This document shows positions 1 through 9,128 of a stretch of DNA of 64,000 bases, piece after piece. This stretch comes from Aliiroseovarius halocynthiae (GTDB taxonomy: Bacteria; Pseudomonadota; Alphaproteobacteria; Rhodobacterales; Rhodobacteraceae), in contig NZ_ML660019.1 of assembly GCF_007004645.1 (NCBI RefSeq), forward strand, positions 330,437-394,436. Reading direction: 5' to 3'. Position numbers and translations under genes: made by a program. Below the pieces are notes generated by a model. That model made no database searches. It was not told the DNA's origin and saw only the letters and a list, made by a program, of their open reading frames with translations. The stretch's first letter is position 1; every line of letters starts with the position of its first letter.

Positions 1-208
1 TGCCAAACATGGCGGCGCATTCCCGACACGTTTCGTCATGTCGACCATCGACGGCTATGCCAAAGGCACCCAACGCGGCCCCATGCCCGAGTTCGGCGCG
101 CTTCTGGAAAGCGAGATGGAGGTCTGGGTGGACGAAAAAGGCGTGCAAACACCGACCCCGGCTGCGTTGATCCGGTTGGCGGAGTATTTGGAATCTGTGC
201 AGGGGTAA
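1..208 (+). CDS. c-type cytochrome, C-terminal fragment (partial at window edge)
   Basis: An open frame enters at base 2 and runs 68 codons to TAA. The visible part reads like the C-terminal half of a small periplasmic class I cytochrome c. A segment with VMSTIDGY is followed by MPEFGALL, where the Met would be the axial haem ligand, and an amphipathic helix (ALIRLAEYLESVQ) closes the fold. The CXXCH haem site would lie upstream of the window and cannot be checked. The family assignment comes from the fold pattern alone. Confidence 0.6.
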   Translation, partial: AKHGGAFPTRFVMSTIDGYAKGTQRGPMPEFGALLESEMEVWVDEKGVQTPTPAALIRLAEYLESVQG

Positions 209-266
209 CCCGCGCATAGCCTAGCCCCAAACCGCAACCTCCCGCGGGCATGTTTTACGCAACAGA

Positions 267-393
267 GGGCCACGCCCGACCCTGGGTGGGCGTCGTGGGT
301 GTCTCAGTTTCTTTGGCCCTCACCACATCCGCAGCGTTTCGTTTAGCGATCCGTTGCAATACGCCCTCCCGGGGAGAGGGTCGGGCGTGGCCC
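267..393. repeat. 16-bp perfect inverted repeat with 95-base spacer
   Basis: Bases 267-282 (GGGCCACGCCCGACCC) recur as the exact reverse complement at 378-393. The gap between the cytochrome fragment and the DUF4145 gene contains no ORF of note. The right arm also overlaps a smaller hairpin (ACGCCC at 361-366 with GGGCGT at 383-388). The pair could form a long stem at the convergent 3' ends, but no T-tract follows, so a terminator role is only possible. Confidence 0.6.
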
Positions 394-421
394 GTGCTGT
401 GCACGCGCCAACAACATTGAT

Positions 422-1141
422 CTAAGAAGAAGTTTTTTGCTTTGAGGGGATGCTTGCCTCAAGGCGTTTTGCATCTGCGCCCAAGACAAAACGATCTCTA
501 ATCAGCGCTTCCAAGATTTCGATCATTGTAGAGAGCTCTTGGCGCTCAGGTTTCCATCCACGATGAGCGGCTGCGCTACCAGCATCGATTAATATCTGAA
601 GCATACCCTTCTGCTTGCCACTGATGTATCCATTTCTACGCAGTGCTTCCAATTTCTCGGAAAACCCGAGTGATGGATCCACACCTAGCAGTTCCGAAAC
701 TCGGTCAAGCGCGGTTCTACACCCTATTGCGGCGAATATTGGCATGTCGTTTCGCGTGCAGTTGTAAATACCGTCAAGTAAGTCCGCGAGTGTCTCGTCC
801 GCACGCCTCAACTCAAAACCCGCCCAACTTGGCGGTGTGGAGTCTTCAACTTGAGGCCAGAACTGGCTCCGGTAGTTCCAAATTAGCTCTTCGTCGCCCG
901 TGTCTGGATCGTAGGCGTGAAAATAGTCTTCTGAACAACTACTGGACTGTGCAAAAAAGACAGTCTCACAGCCTCTGCATTGAAAAACGTAGTATTCCTC
1001 ATGACCCGAGATAGCGGCATGGCCCTCTTCCCAATAGTCTAGTTGCTCATATCGCGTATCTACCTTTCGTGGCCCCCCACAGTTGGGACAGGGCGCACTT
1101 CGATTGTCTTTTTCGCCAAAAGCACCAGCGTACTTAGACAT
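422..1141 (-). CDS. DUF4145-like protein with N-terminal zinc-ribbon cysteines
   Basis: A 239-residue protein. Two CxxC pairs (C18/C21 and C55/C58) suggest a small zinc ribbon. The C-terminal half (about 110-215) resembles DUF4145: an alpha-helical stretch with ALDRVSELLG, a loop with GYISGKQKG, and a helix ending in AAHRG. The ATG overlaps the parE stop by 8 bases on the same strand, so it could be translated from read-through mRNA. Codon use is AT-richer than in parE, suggesting a later arrival. DUF4145 proteins have no single established function; some occur beside or fused to nuclease and defence genes, but nothing here shows such a partner. Confidence 0.65.
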   Translation of the reverse strand: MSKYAGAFGEKDNRSAPCPNCGGPRKVDTRYEQLDYWEEGHAAISGHEEYYVFQCRGCETVFFAQSSSCSEDYFHAYDPDTGDEELIWNYRSQFWPQVEDSTPPSWAGFELRRADETLADLLDGIYNCTRNDMPIFAAIGCRTALDRVSELLGVDPSLGFSEKLEALRRNGYISGKQKGMLQILIDAGSAAAHRGWKPERQELSTMIEILEALIRDRFVLGADAKRLEASIPSKQKTSS

Positions 1142-3092
1142 CCAACTCCTCCACGAACTTCGCGTTCTCCTGAATATACTGGAAACGAAGTTCGGGTTTT
1201 TTGCCCATCAGTTGCTCGACCAAGGCGGCGGTTTCGCCGGGTTCGTCCTCGTCAATTGTCACGCGGATCAGTTTGCGGGTCGCGGGATCCATGGTGGTTT
1301 CTTTCAGGTCTTTTGCGTCCATCTCGCCCAGACCTTTAAAGCGGCTGACGTCGATTTTGCCTTTGCCGCCCAGACCTTTTTCCAGCCACGCGTCACGCTC
1401 TGCCTCGTCCAGGCAATAGACACGGCGCGCGCCTTGTGTCAGGCGGAACAGGGGCGGGCAGGCCAGATACAGGTGGCCGCCGTCGATCAGCGGGCGCATC
1501 TGGGTGAAGAAGAATGTCATCAGAAGCGATGCGATATGCGCCCCGTCGACATCCGCATCGGTCATGATGATGATCTTGTCATAGCGCAGGTCATCCACAT
1601 TGAACTTGGTGCCCGTGCCGACGCCCAATGCCTCGCAAAGGTCGCGGATTTCGGCATTGGTGCCGATCTTGTTCGAGGCAGCCCCCAGCACGTTCAGGAT
1701 CTTACCCTTAAGCGGTAGCAGCGCCTGATTTTTACGGTTGCGCGCACCCTTGCCCGAGCCACCCGCAGAATCGCCCTCGACGATGAACAGTTCGGTGCCC
1801 GCGCGGTCCTTCGAGGTGCAGTCGGTCAGTTTGCCGGGCAGGCGCAGCTTTTTCGTGGCCGTTTTGCGGGCGGTTTCCTTTTCCAGACGGCGGCGCATGC
1901 GTTCTTCGGCACGCAGCACAAGGAAATCAAGGATCGCGCCGGCGGATTTCGTGTCGGCCGCCAGCCAGTTGTCAAAGTGATCGCGCACCGATTGTTCGAC
2001 CATCTTATTGGCGGATTCAGTCGACAGGCGGTCCTTGGTCTGCCCCACAAAGGCCGGGTCCGAGATGAAGCAAGACACCAGCGCACAGCCGCCGGTCAGC
2101 AGGTCATCGCGGGTGATGTTCGCGGCCTTCTTGTTGCCCACAAGTTCGCCATGCGCCTTGATGCCTTTCAGGATCGCAGCCCAGAATCCGGTGACGTGCG
2201 TGCCGCCCTCGGGCGTGGGGACGGTGTTACAATAGGACTGGATGTAGCCATCGCGCGAGGGTGTCCAGTTGATCGCCCATTCGACATATCCCGGTTCGCC
2301 AAAGCGCTCTTGAAAGGTCACTTTTCCGGCAAAGGGTTGCTCGGCATAGATCGACGCACTGCCCAAGGTTTCTTTCAGGTAATCGGACAGGCCGCCGGGG
2401 AAATGGAAGGTGGCTTCGGTTGGGGTTTCGCCGTCTTCGATTGCGGATTTCCAACGAATCTCAACGCCAGAGAACAGGTAGGCTTTCGAGCGCACCATGG
2501 TGAACAGGCGTTTGGGCTTAAAGCGGTGCTTGCCGAAAATCTCTTCATCGACGTGGAAGGTGACTTCGGTTCCGCGTCGATTAGGGGCCGCGCCAATCTT
2601 TTCAAGTTTTCCCAAAGGTCGCCCGCGCGAGAACTCAAGCGAGAACAGCTCTTTGTTTTTGGCGACCTTCACAAGCAGCCGGTCAGAAAGGGCGTTCACG
2701 ACCGTCGACCCAACCCCGTGCAAACCGCCGGATGTCTGATAGGCCTTGCCCGAGAATTTCCCGCCTGCGTGCAATTCGGTGAAGATCACCTCTAGTGCAG
2801 ATTTGTCGGGAAACTTGGGGTGCGGATCAATCGGAATACCGCGACCATTATCCACAACGGTGAGCGAGTAATCTGCGTTCAGCGTGACCTCGATCCGGTT
2901 GGCAAAGCCAGCAACCGCTTCGTCCATCGAGTTGTCGATGATCTCGGCCGCCATGTGATGCAATGCGCGTTCGTCAGTGCCGCCGATATACATGCCAGGG
3001 CGCTTACGCACGGCTTCCATCCCGTCGAGATGCTCGATCGAGGAGGCGTCATAGTCATCGGGGCCTTGGTCGGCCAGAAGGTCGTTGCTCAT
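1134..3092 (-). CDS. parE: DNA topoisomerase IV subunit B
   Basis: A 652-residue type IIA topoisomerase ATPase subunit; with ParC it decatenates daughter chromosomes. Visible motifs in order are the GHKL ATP site (EIIDNSMDEA, DNGRGIPID, GGLHGVGSTVVNALS), the transducer domain, and the TOPRIM domain with EGDSAGGS and TDADVDGAHI. The frame is open upstream to 3404, but the family normally begins close to the DYDASSIE segment, so I place the start at the ATG at 3090-3092 (MSNDLLAD). Length fits bacterial ParE. Divergent from the decarboxylase gene. Confidence 0.95.
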   Translation of the reverse strand: MSNDLLADQGPDDYDASSIEHLDGMEAVRKRPGMYIGGTDERALHHMAAEIIDNSMDEAVAGFANRIEVTLNADYSLTVVDNGRGIPIDPHPKFPDKSALEVIFTELHAGGKFSGKAYQTSGGLHGVGSTVVNALSDRLLVKVAKNKELFSLEFSRGRPLGKLEKIGAAPNRRGTEVTFHVDEEIFGKHRFKPKRLFTMVRSKAYLFSGVEIRWKSAIEDGETPTEATFHFPGGLSDYLKETLGSASIYAEQPFAGKVTFQERFGEPGYVEWAINWTPSRDGYIQSYCNTVPTPEGGTHVTGFWAAILKGIKAHGELVGNKKAANITRDDLLTGGCALVSCFISDPAFVGQTKDRLSTESANKMVEQSVRDHFDNWLAADTKSAGAILDFLVLRAEERMRRRLEKETARKTATKKLRLPGKLTDCTSKDRAGTELFIVEGDSAGGSGKGARNRKNQALLPLKGKILNVLGAASNKIGTNAEIRDLCEALGVGTGTKFNVDDLRYDKIIIMTDADVDGAHIASLLMTFFFTQMRPLIDGGHLYLACPPLFRLTQGARRVYCLDEAERDAWLEKGLGGKGKIDVSRFKGLGEMDAKDLKETTMDPATRKLIRVTIDEDEPGETAALVEQLMGKKPELRFQYIQENAKFVEELDV

Positions 3093-3229
3093 GTATTCGG
3101 TCGCCTTGAACGCTGCTCGGATTTTGTTTTGTCTGGGCATTATGTCAGAGCCACCGGGAAGGGGGAAGACCGCGCTTTCCATTCGGGTGGATTTGGATAG
3201 GCTGGGCGCGACGAATGGGGGGCCACGCC

Positions 3230-4645
3230 ATGGCAACACAGCCTTTAGAGCCCAAAGATTGGGAAGACCTGCGCCGGGATCTGCATGGGCTTTTGGATCG
3301 TTGCGTGGATCAAATGCGCGATGCCGAGGATCATCCGTGGCAAACGCCACCACCTGATCTGGCAGATCGTTACGCGATTGGATCCGGAGGAGACGTCGTC
3401 GCACGGGTGATGGATCAGGTGCTGCCGTACCACGGCGGAAATACGCATCCGAAATTTTGGGGGTGGGTGCAGGGCAGCGGGCTGGCGTCGGATCTGGTGG
3501 CCGGAATTGCAGCGGCTGTGATGAATACCAATGGCGGTGGCAGGCATCACGGCATTAATGAAATGGAACGCGCCGTCATTGATTGGACCCGCCGCAAGAT
3601 GGGGTTCGACGATGGGGCCAGCGGGGTTTTGGTGGCCGGAACATCGCAAGCCACAGTGATCGCGTTGCAAACCGCGCGTGTGCGGTGTTGCCCGGATGCG
3701 CGGACGGATGGAGGCAATACTGGTCTGACCGTCTATGCGGCCGAAGGGGTTCACAATGCCACCCGTAAGGCGGTCGAGCTGCTGGGGCTAGGGCATGAGC
3801 AGCTGAGATTGGTGCGGGCGAAAAACGGAACGATAGATCTGCACGCGCTTCAGCAGGCAATCGTGGCGGATCGTGCGTCGGGGTTGACGCCGATGGCGAT
3901 TGTCGGAACAGCCGGCTCGGTCGACTTGGGCGGTTATGATGATCTGAACGGGCTGGCCGATCTGACTGCGGCCGAGGGGATTTGGCTGCATGTGGACGGC
4001 GCATTCGGGGCGTGGACCCGGTTGGCGGACAGCCCGTGGCGTGGGCTGACCGATGGGATCGAGCGTGCTGACAGCATCGCCTTGGATTTCCATAAGTGGA
4101 TGTATGTGGGCTATGATTGCGGTCTTGCTCTGATTGCAGATCAGGCGGCCCACCGCGCCGCCTTTGCCGCGCGTCCCTCCTATCTGAAAGGGGCCGCGGA
4201 AGGTCTGGCGGGTGGTGAGCCGTGGTTTTGCGATTATGGTATCGACCTGTCGCGTGGCAATCGTGCGCTCAAAGTCTGGTGTGCGCTTGAAATGTTCGGG
4301 GAAGAGGCGTTCGCTGCCGCGATTACCCTTAACTGCAAACAGGCAGCTTTCATGGCTGATCAGGTTCAGGCGCGCGGGATGGCTTTGGCAGCACCCGTTG
4401 TATCAAACATCTGCGTCTTTACCGCTGCGCCGGATCTGCCCGCAGACCAGCAATCCGCCCTGAATGCGCAGATCGCGACGCATTTGCAACTTCACCACGC
4501 CACCGTCTTTTCGACCACGGATGTGAATGGCATCACCTGCCTGCGAGCCGCGATCACCAACCACCGCACCCGCGATCATCATGTTGAGCAAGCCATGCAG
4601 GCGGTCGTGGACACTGCGGGCATGCTGAGAGGGGTGATAGGCTGA
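3230..4645 (+). CDS. PLP-dependent group II (aromatic-type) amino acid decarboxylase family protein
   Basis: A 471-residue fold-type I PLP enzyme of the group II decarboxylase family (DOPA, glutamate and histidine decarboxylase relatives). The cofactor lysine is K289 in DFHKWM, and the upstream HVDGAFGAW segment supplies the Asp that contacts the pyridine nitrogen. HPKFWGWVQGSG near residue 75 resembles the family's substrate-loop region. An upstream in-frame ATG at 3215 is possible but 3230 gives the usual N-terminus. The substrate cannot be read from sequence. It stands alone between parE (divergent) and the M50 protease (convergent, 5 bases apart), so no pathway is indicated. Confidence 0.85.
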   Translation: MATQPLEPKDWEDLRRDLHGLLDRCVDQMRDAEDHPWQTPPPDLADRYAIGSGGDVVARVMDQVLPYHGGNTHPKFWGWVQGSGLASDLVAGIAAAVMNTNGGGRHHGINEMERAVIDWTRRKMGFDDGASGVLVAGTSQATVIALQTARVRCCPDARTDGGNTGLTVYAAEGVHNATRKAVELLGLGHEQLRLVRAKNGTIDLHALQQAIVADRASGLTPMAIVGTAGSVDLGGYDDLNGLADLTAAEGIWLHVDGAFGAWTRLADSPWRGLTDGIERADSIALDFHKWMYVGYDCGLALIADQAAHRAAFAARPSYLKGAAEGLAGGEPWFCDYGIDLSRGNRALKVWCALEMFGEEAFAAAITLNCKQAAFMADQVQARGMALAAPVVSNICVFTAAPDLPADQQSALNAQIATHLQLHHATVFSTTDVNGITCLRAAITNHRTRDHHVEQAMQAVVDTAGMLRGVIG

Positions 4646-4650
4646 CGTTC

Positions 4651-5304
4651 CTAGAACCCCGTGCGCAGCATACGCCAATGCACCCCAAATTGCGGGAAAA
4701 ACAGCAGGATGAATCCGCCGCTGGTGATGCCCAGAATAAGGAATGCGGCCCATAGTCCGCAGGCGATAAGGCCGACACCGCCTGCGATGCGGGTGGCCAG
4801 CGTGGGGTGCGTAAACCGCGCGAGGATCAGTTGGAATAACCGGCCCCCGTCCAGAGGCATCATCGGGAACAGATTAAAGATCGCAAGGAACAGATTGATC
4901 TGCGCCACGAGATACAAAACATAAGCGATATCCCCGGATTGAACCATATCCAGCGCCAAGGATGACATCGCCCAAAGCGCAAGGTTCACAATCGGCCCCA
5001 TCGCGGTTACCAGCTCGTCCTCGCGCCGCGACATGGAACGGCCGGGTAAGCAATAGCCGCCACCGCCATGAATAACGACCTCGCGGATGGGAATACCTTG
5101 CACCTTGCAGCCCCAGGCGTGGCCAATCTCGTGCAGATAGACTGAACCAATCAGGATCGCTGGCCATGCCAGAGATCCCACAAGGTTCGTGCTGTCAAAG
5201 CTTAGAAAAAGGATGAGGCCGAGCAGGAATAATACCGACTGCCGAAACTCGACAACAATCCCAAATGGGCCGCGATGTTCGAAGATGACGTTATCTGAGG
5301 ACAT
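4651..5304 (-). CDS. site-2 protease family (M50) zinc metallopeptidase
   Basis: A 217-residue polytopic membrane protein. The zinc motif HEIGH (58-62) lies in an early membrane segment, and the second conserved segment NLFPMMPLDGG (144-154) supplies the third zinc ligand. Four to six hydrophobic stretches are visible and there is no PDZ or CBS domain, so this is the minimal form. The frame continues upstream to 5478, but the ATG at 5304 starts just before the first hydrophobic block. It lies 76 bases downstream of truA on the same strand. The substrate is unknown; such proteases often cleave anti-sigma factors, but none is encoded nearby. Confidence 0.85.
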   Translation of the reverse strand: MSSDNVIFEHRGPFGIVVEFRQSVLFLLGLILFLSFDSTNLVGSLAWPAILIGSVYLHEIGHAWGCKVQGIPIREVVIHGGGGYCLPGRSMSRREDELVTAMGPIVNLALWAMSSLALDMVQSGDIAYVLYLVAQINLFLAIFNLFPMMPLDGGRLFQLILARFTHPTLATRIAGGVGLIACGLWAAFLILGITSGGFILLFFPQFGVHWRMLRTGF

Positions 5305-5380
5305 GTAAAAACTCGGCTTATTCAAATTTAGGTGGAAAGTTGCAGGTTGGATCCGAAACGTCCAGCGCCAATTCACCGAC

Positions 5381-6151
5381 CTATCCTGTGAACGGATCTT
5401 TCGGATATCCAACACCCGCCAGATACAGTCCTTCGGGTGGACAGACCGGACCACAGGCGGCGCGGTCGCGGGCCTCAAGCGCGCGGGTCATGTCGTCCGG
5501 TGTCATTGATCCAGCACCGACGCGTTCCAATGTGCCAACGAAGCTGCGAACCTGATTGTGCAGGAACGAGCGCGCCCGCACGTGGAAGCGGTATTCCACT
5601 TCATATTCACGGCGATGCTCTTCTACCCGCAGCTCGTCCAGCGTCCGGACTGGGCTGTCCGCCTGACAAATGGACGACCGGAAGGTGGTGAAATCATGCC
5701 GCCCGATCAAGCGATCCGCCCCCGCCTGCATCGCCGTGACGTCCAGTTGGCGTTTCACCTGCCACGCAAGCCCGCGATCATGAGTCAAGGGCGCGCGTCG
5801 TGCGATCAGCCTAAACAAATAGCGCCGTTCGCGGGCCGAGAAGCGGGCGTGGAAGTCATCATCCACCGCCGCGCAATCAACAATCGCCACACGTTGCGTT
5901 CTTAGGTGAAAATTCAATGCCTCGGACAGGCGAAACGGATCCCAGTCCTTCACCAGATCACAATGGGCCACCTGCGCCAGTCCGTGCACGCCTGCGTCTG
6001 TGCGCCCGGCGGCCGCAATCGTGTGCTCTCCGGGTTCCAGTTTTGCCAAGGCGGCTTCGATCGCGCCCTGAACGGACGGGTGTTCCTTCTGACGCTGCCA
6101 TCCGGCAAAGCCAGCTCCGTGATAGTCAACTTTCAACGCATATCTGGGCAT
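5381..6151 (-). CDS. truA: tRNA pseudouridine(38-40) synthase
   Basis: A 256-residue TruA, which isomerises uridines 38-40 in the anticodon arm of many tRNAs. The catalytic aspartate is D52 in GRTDAGVHG. The N-terminal [12 protein letters not shown] and the C-terminal [13 protein letters not shown] segments are also typical. The frame is open to 6322, but the ATG at 6151 ([10 protein letters not shown]) matches the usual family start. It is the first gene of a possible two-gene unit with the M50 protease and is divergent from ycjX. Confidence 0.95.
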   Translation of the reverse strand: MPRYALKVDYHGAGFAGWQRQKEHPSVQGAIEAALAKLEPGEHTIAAAGRTDAGVHGLAQVAHCDLVKDWDPFRLSEALNFHLRTQRVAIVDCAAVDDDFHARFSARERRYLFRLIARRAPLTHDRGLAWQVKRQLDVTAMQAGADRLIGRHDFTTFRSSICQADSPVRTLDELRVEEHRREYEVEYRFHVRARSFLHNQVRSFVGTLERVGAGSMTPDDMTRALEARDRAACGPVCPPEGLYLAGVGYPKDPFTG

Positions 6152-6283
6152 GGCCCCGCATAGCGTGCCCGCGTGGATCGGGCAAGTCACCAGCGCGCCA
6201 CGGGGACTGTGTATTGAAAGCTCCCCTCTGGCGTATCGCGTCTGCCGCACATATCTTCCAGTTGAGCAGTGAAGGAGACAGCC

Positions 6284-7699
6284 GTGGGGCTTGGCGATAT
6301 TGCAGACAGTGTCACCCGCCAAATCGAGGCGATAGGTGACGCCACAAGCGAAGCACTTTTCGAACCCGTGATCCGGCTGGGCGTGACGGGATTGTCGCGG
6401 GCGGGCAAGACCGTGTTTATCACGTCACTGGTTGCCAACCTGATGGACCGCGCGCGTATGCCCGGTCTGGTCGCAGGGGCCGAGGGGCGCATTCAAAGCG
6501 CGTTCTTGCAGCCGCAACCCGATGATACCGTGCCGCGGTTTGATTATGAAACGCATCTGTCCGCCATGACCGGCCCCGCGCCACATTGGCCTGACAGCAC
6601 CCGCGCCATTTCCGAACTGCGCCTGTCTTTCCGGGTTCAGCCATCGGGGTTGCTGGGCGGGTTGCGATCTGCACGCACAGTGCATTTGGATATCGTGGAT
6701 TATCCGGGCGAGTGGCTGCTGGATCTGGCACTGCTTGACCTGTCCTATGCCGACTGGACCGCGCAAGTGTGGGAACGTATCGCGGATCGCGAACAGGCGC
6801 AGGCCTTCCTGACCAAGGCGCGCACCGTTGATGCGACTGAAAAACTAGACGAGGTTCAGGCCAAGGATTTGGCAGGCAGCTTTGCAGACTATCTGAAAAC
6901 TGCGCGCGAGGACGGGTTCAGCGATTGCACCCCCGGCCGTTTCTTGCTGCCCGGAGACCTCGAAGGCAGCCCCGCCCTGACCTTCGCCCCTCTTCCCAAG
7001 CCCGAAACGATCCCCCGCCGCAGCCTGTGGCGCGAGATGGAGCGCCGGTTCGAAGCTTATAAGTCCCGCATCGTAAAACCCTTCTTCCGCGACCATTTTG
7101 CGCGCATCGACCGGCAAGTGGTGCTGGTCGATGTGCTGGGTGCGATCCATTCGGGTCCCGAAGCATTGGAAGATCTGCGTCGCGCCATGGCCGAGATCCT
7201 GACCGCCTTCCGCCCCGGTACAAACGGGTTTCTCAGCTCGCTGTTGTTGGGTCGTCGGATCGAACGGATCCTGTTCGCGGCGACCAAGGCAGACCATCTG
7301 CACCACACGCAGCACGCCCGGTTGACCGCCATTACCGAGGCCCTGTTGCGCGACGCCCGGGATCGCGCAGATTTTGCCGGGGCCAAGACGGCAGCTATGT
7401 CTCTGGCGGCGCTCCGCACCACAACAGAAGAGCGTTTGGACCACGACGGACAAAGCCTTGATTGCGTGCGTGGGCAGCTTCTGGATACCGGGAAAACGGC
7501 GGCCTTCTATCCGGGGGCGCTGCCCGAAGACCCGGCGCAGCTGCTGAAACCCGCGCGCAAGGGCGCGGCAAGCTGGTTGGATGCGGATTACCAAATCATG
7601 CGTTTCGCACCTGCTGCGATATCGCTGAAACCGGGCGAAGGCCCGCCGCATATCCGGCTGGACAAGGCTGCCGAGTTTTTGCTGGGGGATCGGTTGTGA
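6284..7699 (+). CDS. ycjX: YcjX/DUF463 family P-loop protein
   Basis: About 471 residues. The Walker A motif GLSRAGKT (36-43) and the later VLVDVLGA segment are typical of YcjX, a stress-associated (Psp-linked in enterobacteria) nucleotide-binding protein of unknown action. A start at GTG 6284 is preferred over GTG 6269 because AAGGAG at 6272-6277 lies 6 bases before it. It overlaps the GNAT gene by 4 bases (GTGA) and belongs with the ycjF-like gene two genes downstream. Confidence 0.88.
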   Translation: MGLGDIADSVTRQIEAIGDATSEALFEPVIRLGVTGLSRAGKTVFITSLVANLMDRARMPGLVAGAEGRIQSAFLQPQPDDTVPRFDYETHLSAMTGPAPHWPDSTRAISELRLSFRVQPSGLLGGLRSARTVHLDIVDYPGEWLLDLALLDLSYADWTAQVWERIADREQAQAFLTKARTVDATEKLDEVQAKDLAGSFADYLKTAREDGFSDCTPGRFLLPGDLEGSPALTFAPLPKPETIPRRSLWREMERRFEAYKSRIVKPFFRDHFARIDRQVVLVDVLGAIHSGPEALEDLRRAMAEILTAFRPGTNGFLSSLLLGRRIERILFAATKADHLHHTQHARLTAITEALLRDARDRADFAGAKTAAMSLAALRTTTEERLDHDGQSLDCVRGQLLDTGKTAAFYPGALPEDPAQLLKPARKGAASWLDADYQIMRFAPAAISLKPGEGPPHIRLDKAAEFLLGDRL

Positions 7700-8130
7700 T
7701 CATCGCGGCTGCTGCCCCATCGGACGTGCCTGCCATTGCGAATATTTTGACGGGCTGGAACGCGGCGACGCCGTGGATGCCGCGCGTGCATTCGCGCGCC
7801 TCGGAAAAGGGCTTTGCGCAGATGCTGGTTGATAATGGCTGGACGCTGGTCGCGCGGGATGGGCCGCGTGTCTTGGGGTTTCTGTCGCGCGACAAACGCA
7901 AGGTACATGCGCTTTACATCGCGCATCACGCCCGGGGGCAGGGCGTGGGAAAGGTGCTTTTGGACCACGCGAAGCAGGCCAGTGACGCGCTGTCGCTCTA
8001 TACGTTTCAGAATAATTCAGATGCGCAGCGCTTCTATCTTCGTGAAGGATTTAACGAAATCTTTCGAACTGACGGCGCGGGCAATGACGAAGGTCTGCCC
8101 GACATCTGCTATGAATGGAGGCGCGCGTGA
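7696..8130 (+). CDS. GNAT family N-acetyltransferase
   Basis: A 144-residue single-domain acetyltransferase. The acetyl-CoA binding motif A is seen as ALYIAHHARGQGVGKVLL, followed by a beta-strand and the FYLREGF segment of motif B. The start GTG at 7696 overlaps the ycjX stop, and the 3' end overlaps the next gene by 4 bases, so translation is probably coupled. It sits between the ycjX and ycjF homologues, which are usually adjacent, suggesting that it modifies a product of this unit or was inserted into it. The substrate (protein N-terminus or small amine) is not predictable. Confidence 0.82.
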   Translation: MIIAAAAPSDVPAIANILTGWNAATPWMPRVHSRASEKGFAQMLVDNGWTLVARDGPRVLGFLSRDKRKVHALYIAHHARGQGVGKVLLDHAKQASDALSLYTFQNNSDAQRFYLREGFNEIFRTDGAGNDEGLPDICYEWRRA

Positions 8131-9128
8131 CAGGCGACCGCAAACAAGGCCCCGTGCTGATCGAACTTGACGATGCGCAGGCGTCATCACCAGCCGAAGC
8201 GCCCCCCGTGCCAGATGTCACCGCGCCGGATCCTACGGGTGCCGCGATGCAGGGTGTGATCGCCGTGGCTGCCCGCAAACCATCGCGTCTGATGCGTTGG
8301 TTCTGGTCGCTGCTTGTGGCGCTTCTTGGATTTGTTGCATCCGTGGCAGCGTATGATTTTGTTGTCGGGTTGATCACACGAAATCCGACGCTTGGCTACG
8401 TGGCGCTTGGCCTGCTGGCCGCGTTCCTTTTTGTGCTGACGATCATTGCCCTGAAGGAATGGGTCGCCTTCGTGCGCCTGCGCCGGGTGGATGCGCTGCA
8501 CCATGCGGCTGAAAGCGCCCGCAGCCATGGCGACTTAGAGGAGGCGCGAGCGGTGACGGCCCGTCTGAAACGCCTGTATCGCGGGCGCGATGATATGCGC
8601 TGGGCGTTGGAGCGGTTTTCTGAACGCGAAGCTGATGCCTTTGATGCGGATACCTTGTTCACTCTGGCTGAAACCGAGCTGATGGCCCCGCTTGACCAGG
8701 CAGCCTTGAAAGAGGTCGAGGCCGCCGCACGTCAGGTCGCCACCGTTACCGCCATTATCCCCATCGCCCTTGCGGATCTGATCGCGGCGCTGACTGCCAA
8801 TATCCGCATGATCCGCCGCGTTGCCGAGATCTATGGCGGGCGCTCTGGTGCGCTGGGCAGCTGGCGTCTGACCCGCGCAGTGATGACCCATCTTGTGGCC
8901 ACGGGCGCTGTTGCAGTTGGCGATGATCTGATCGGATCCGTGGCTGGGGGCAGTGTGCTGTCCAAGCTCTCGCGCCGCTTTGGTGAAGGCGTTGTAAACG
9001 GTGCCTTGACCGCCCGTGTCGGCGTCGCCGCCCTTGAGGTCTGCCGCCCGCTGCCCTTCGGCGAAGGCAAACGCCCCCGCGTGTCCGGCATTGTTAAACG
9101 CGCATTGGCAGGGCTGTTCGGGAAATGA
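8127..9128 (+). CDS. YcjF/TIGR01620 family membrane protein (DUF697)
   Basis: A 333-residue protein. The N-terminal 55 residues are polar and disordered-looking, two membrane helices follow (about 60-105), and then comes a cytoplasmic alpha-helical region with a DUF697-like domain. GTG 8127 is preferred to ATG 8115 because GGAGG lies at 8117-8121 with 5-base spacing; the ATG at 8115 would have no such site. It overlaps the GNAT gene and the next gene by 4 bases each. YcjF is the partner of YcjX in envelope-stress loci; its molecular role is not known. Confidence 0.83.
   Translation: MTGDRKQGPVLIELDDAQASSPAEAPPVPDVTAPDPTGAAMQGVIAVAARKPSRLMRWFWSLLVALLGFVASVAAYDFVVGLITRNPTLGYVALGLLAAFLFVLTIIALKEWVAFVRLRRVDALHHAAESARSHGDLEEARAVTARLKRLYRGRDDMRWALERFSEREADAFDADTLFTLAETELMAPLDQAALKEVEAAARQVATVTAIIPIALADLIAALTANIRMIRRVAEIYGGRSGALGSWRLTRAVMTHLVATGAVAVGDDLIGSVAGGSVLSKLSRRFGEGVVNGALTARVGVAALEVCRPLPFGEGKRPRVSGIVKRALAGLFGK

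Noticed and set aside
1083-2795. Plus-strand ORFs inside parE
   Set aside because: Antisense reading of parE; no family motif and no plausible ribosome site.
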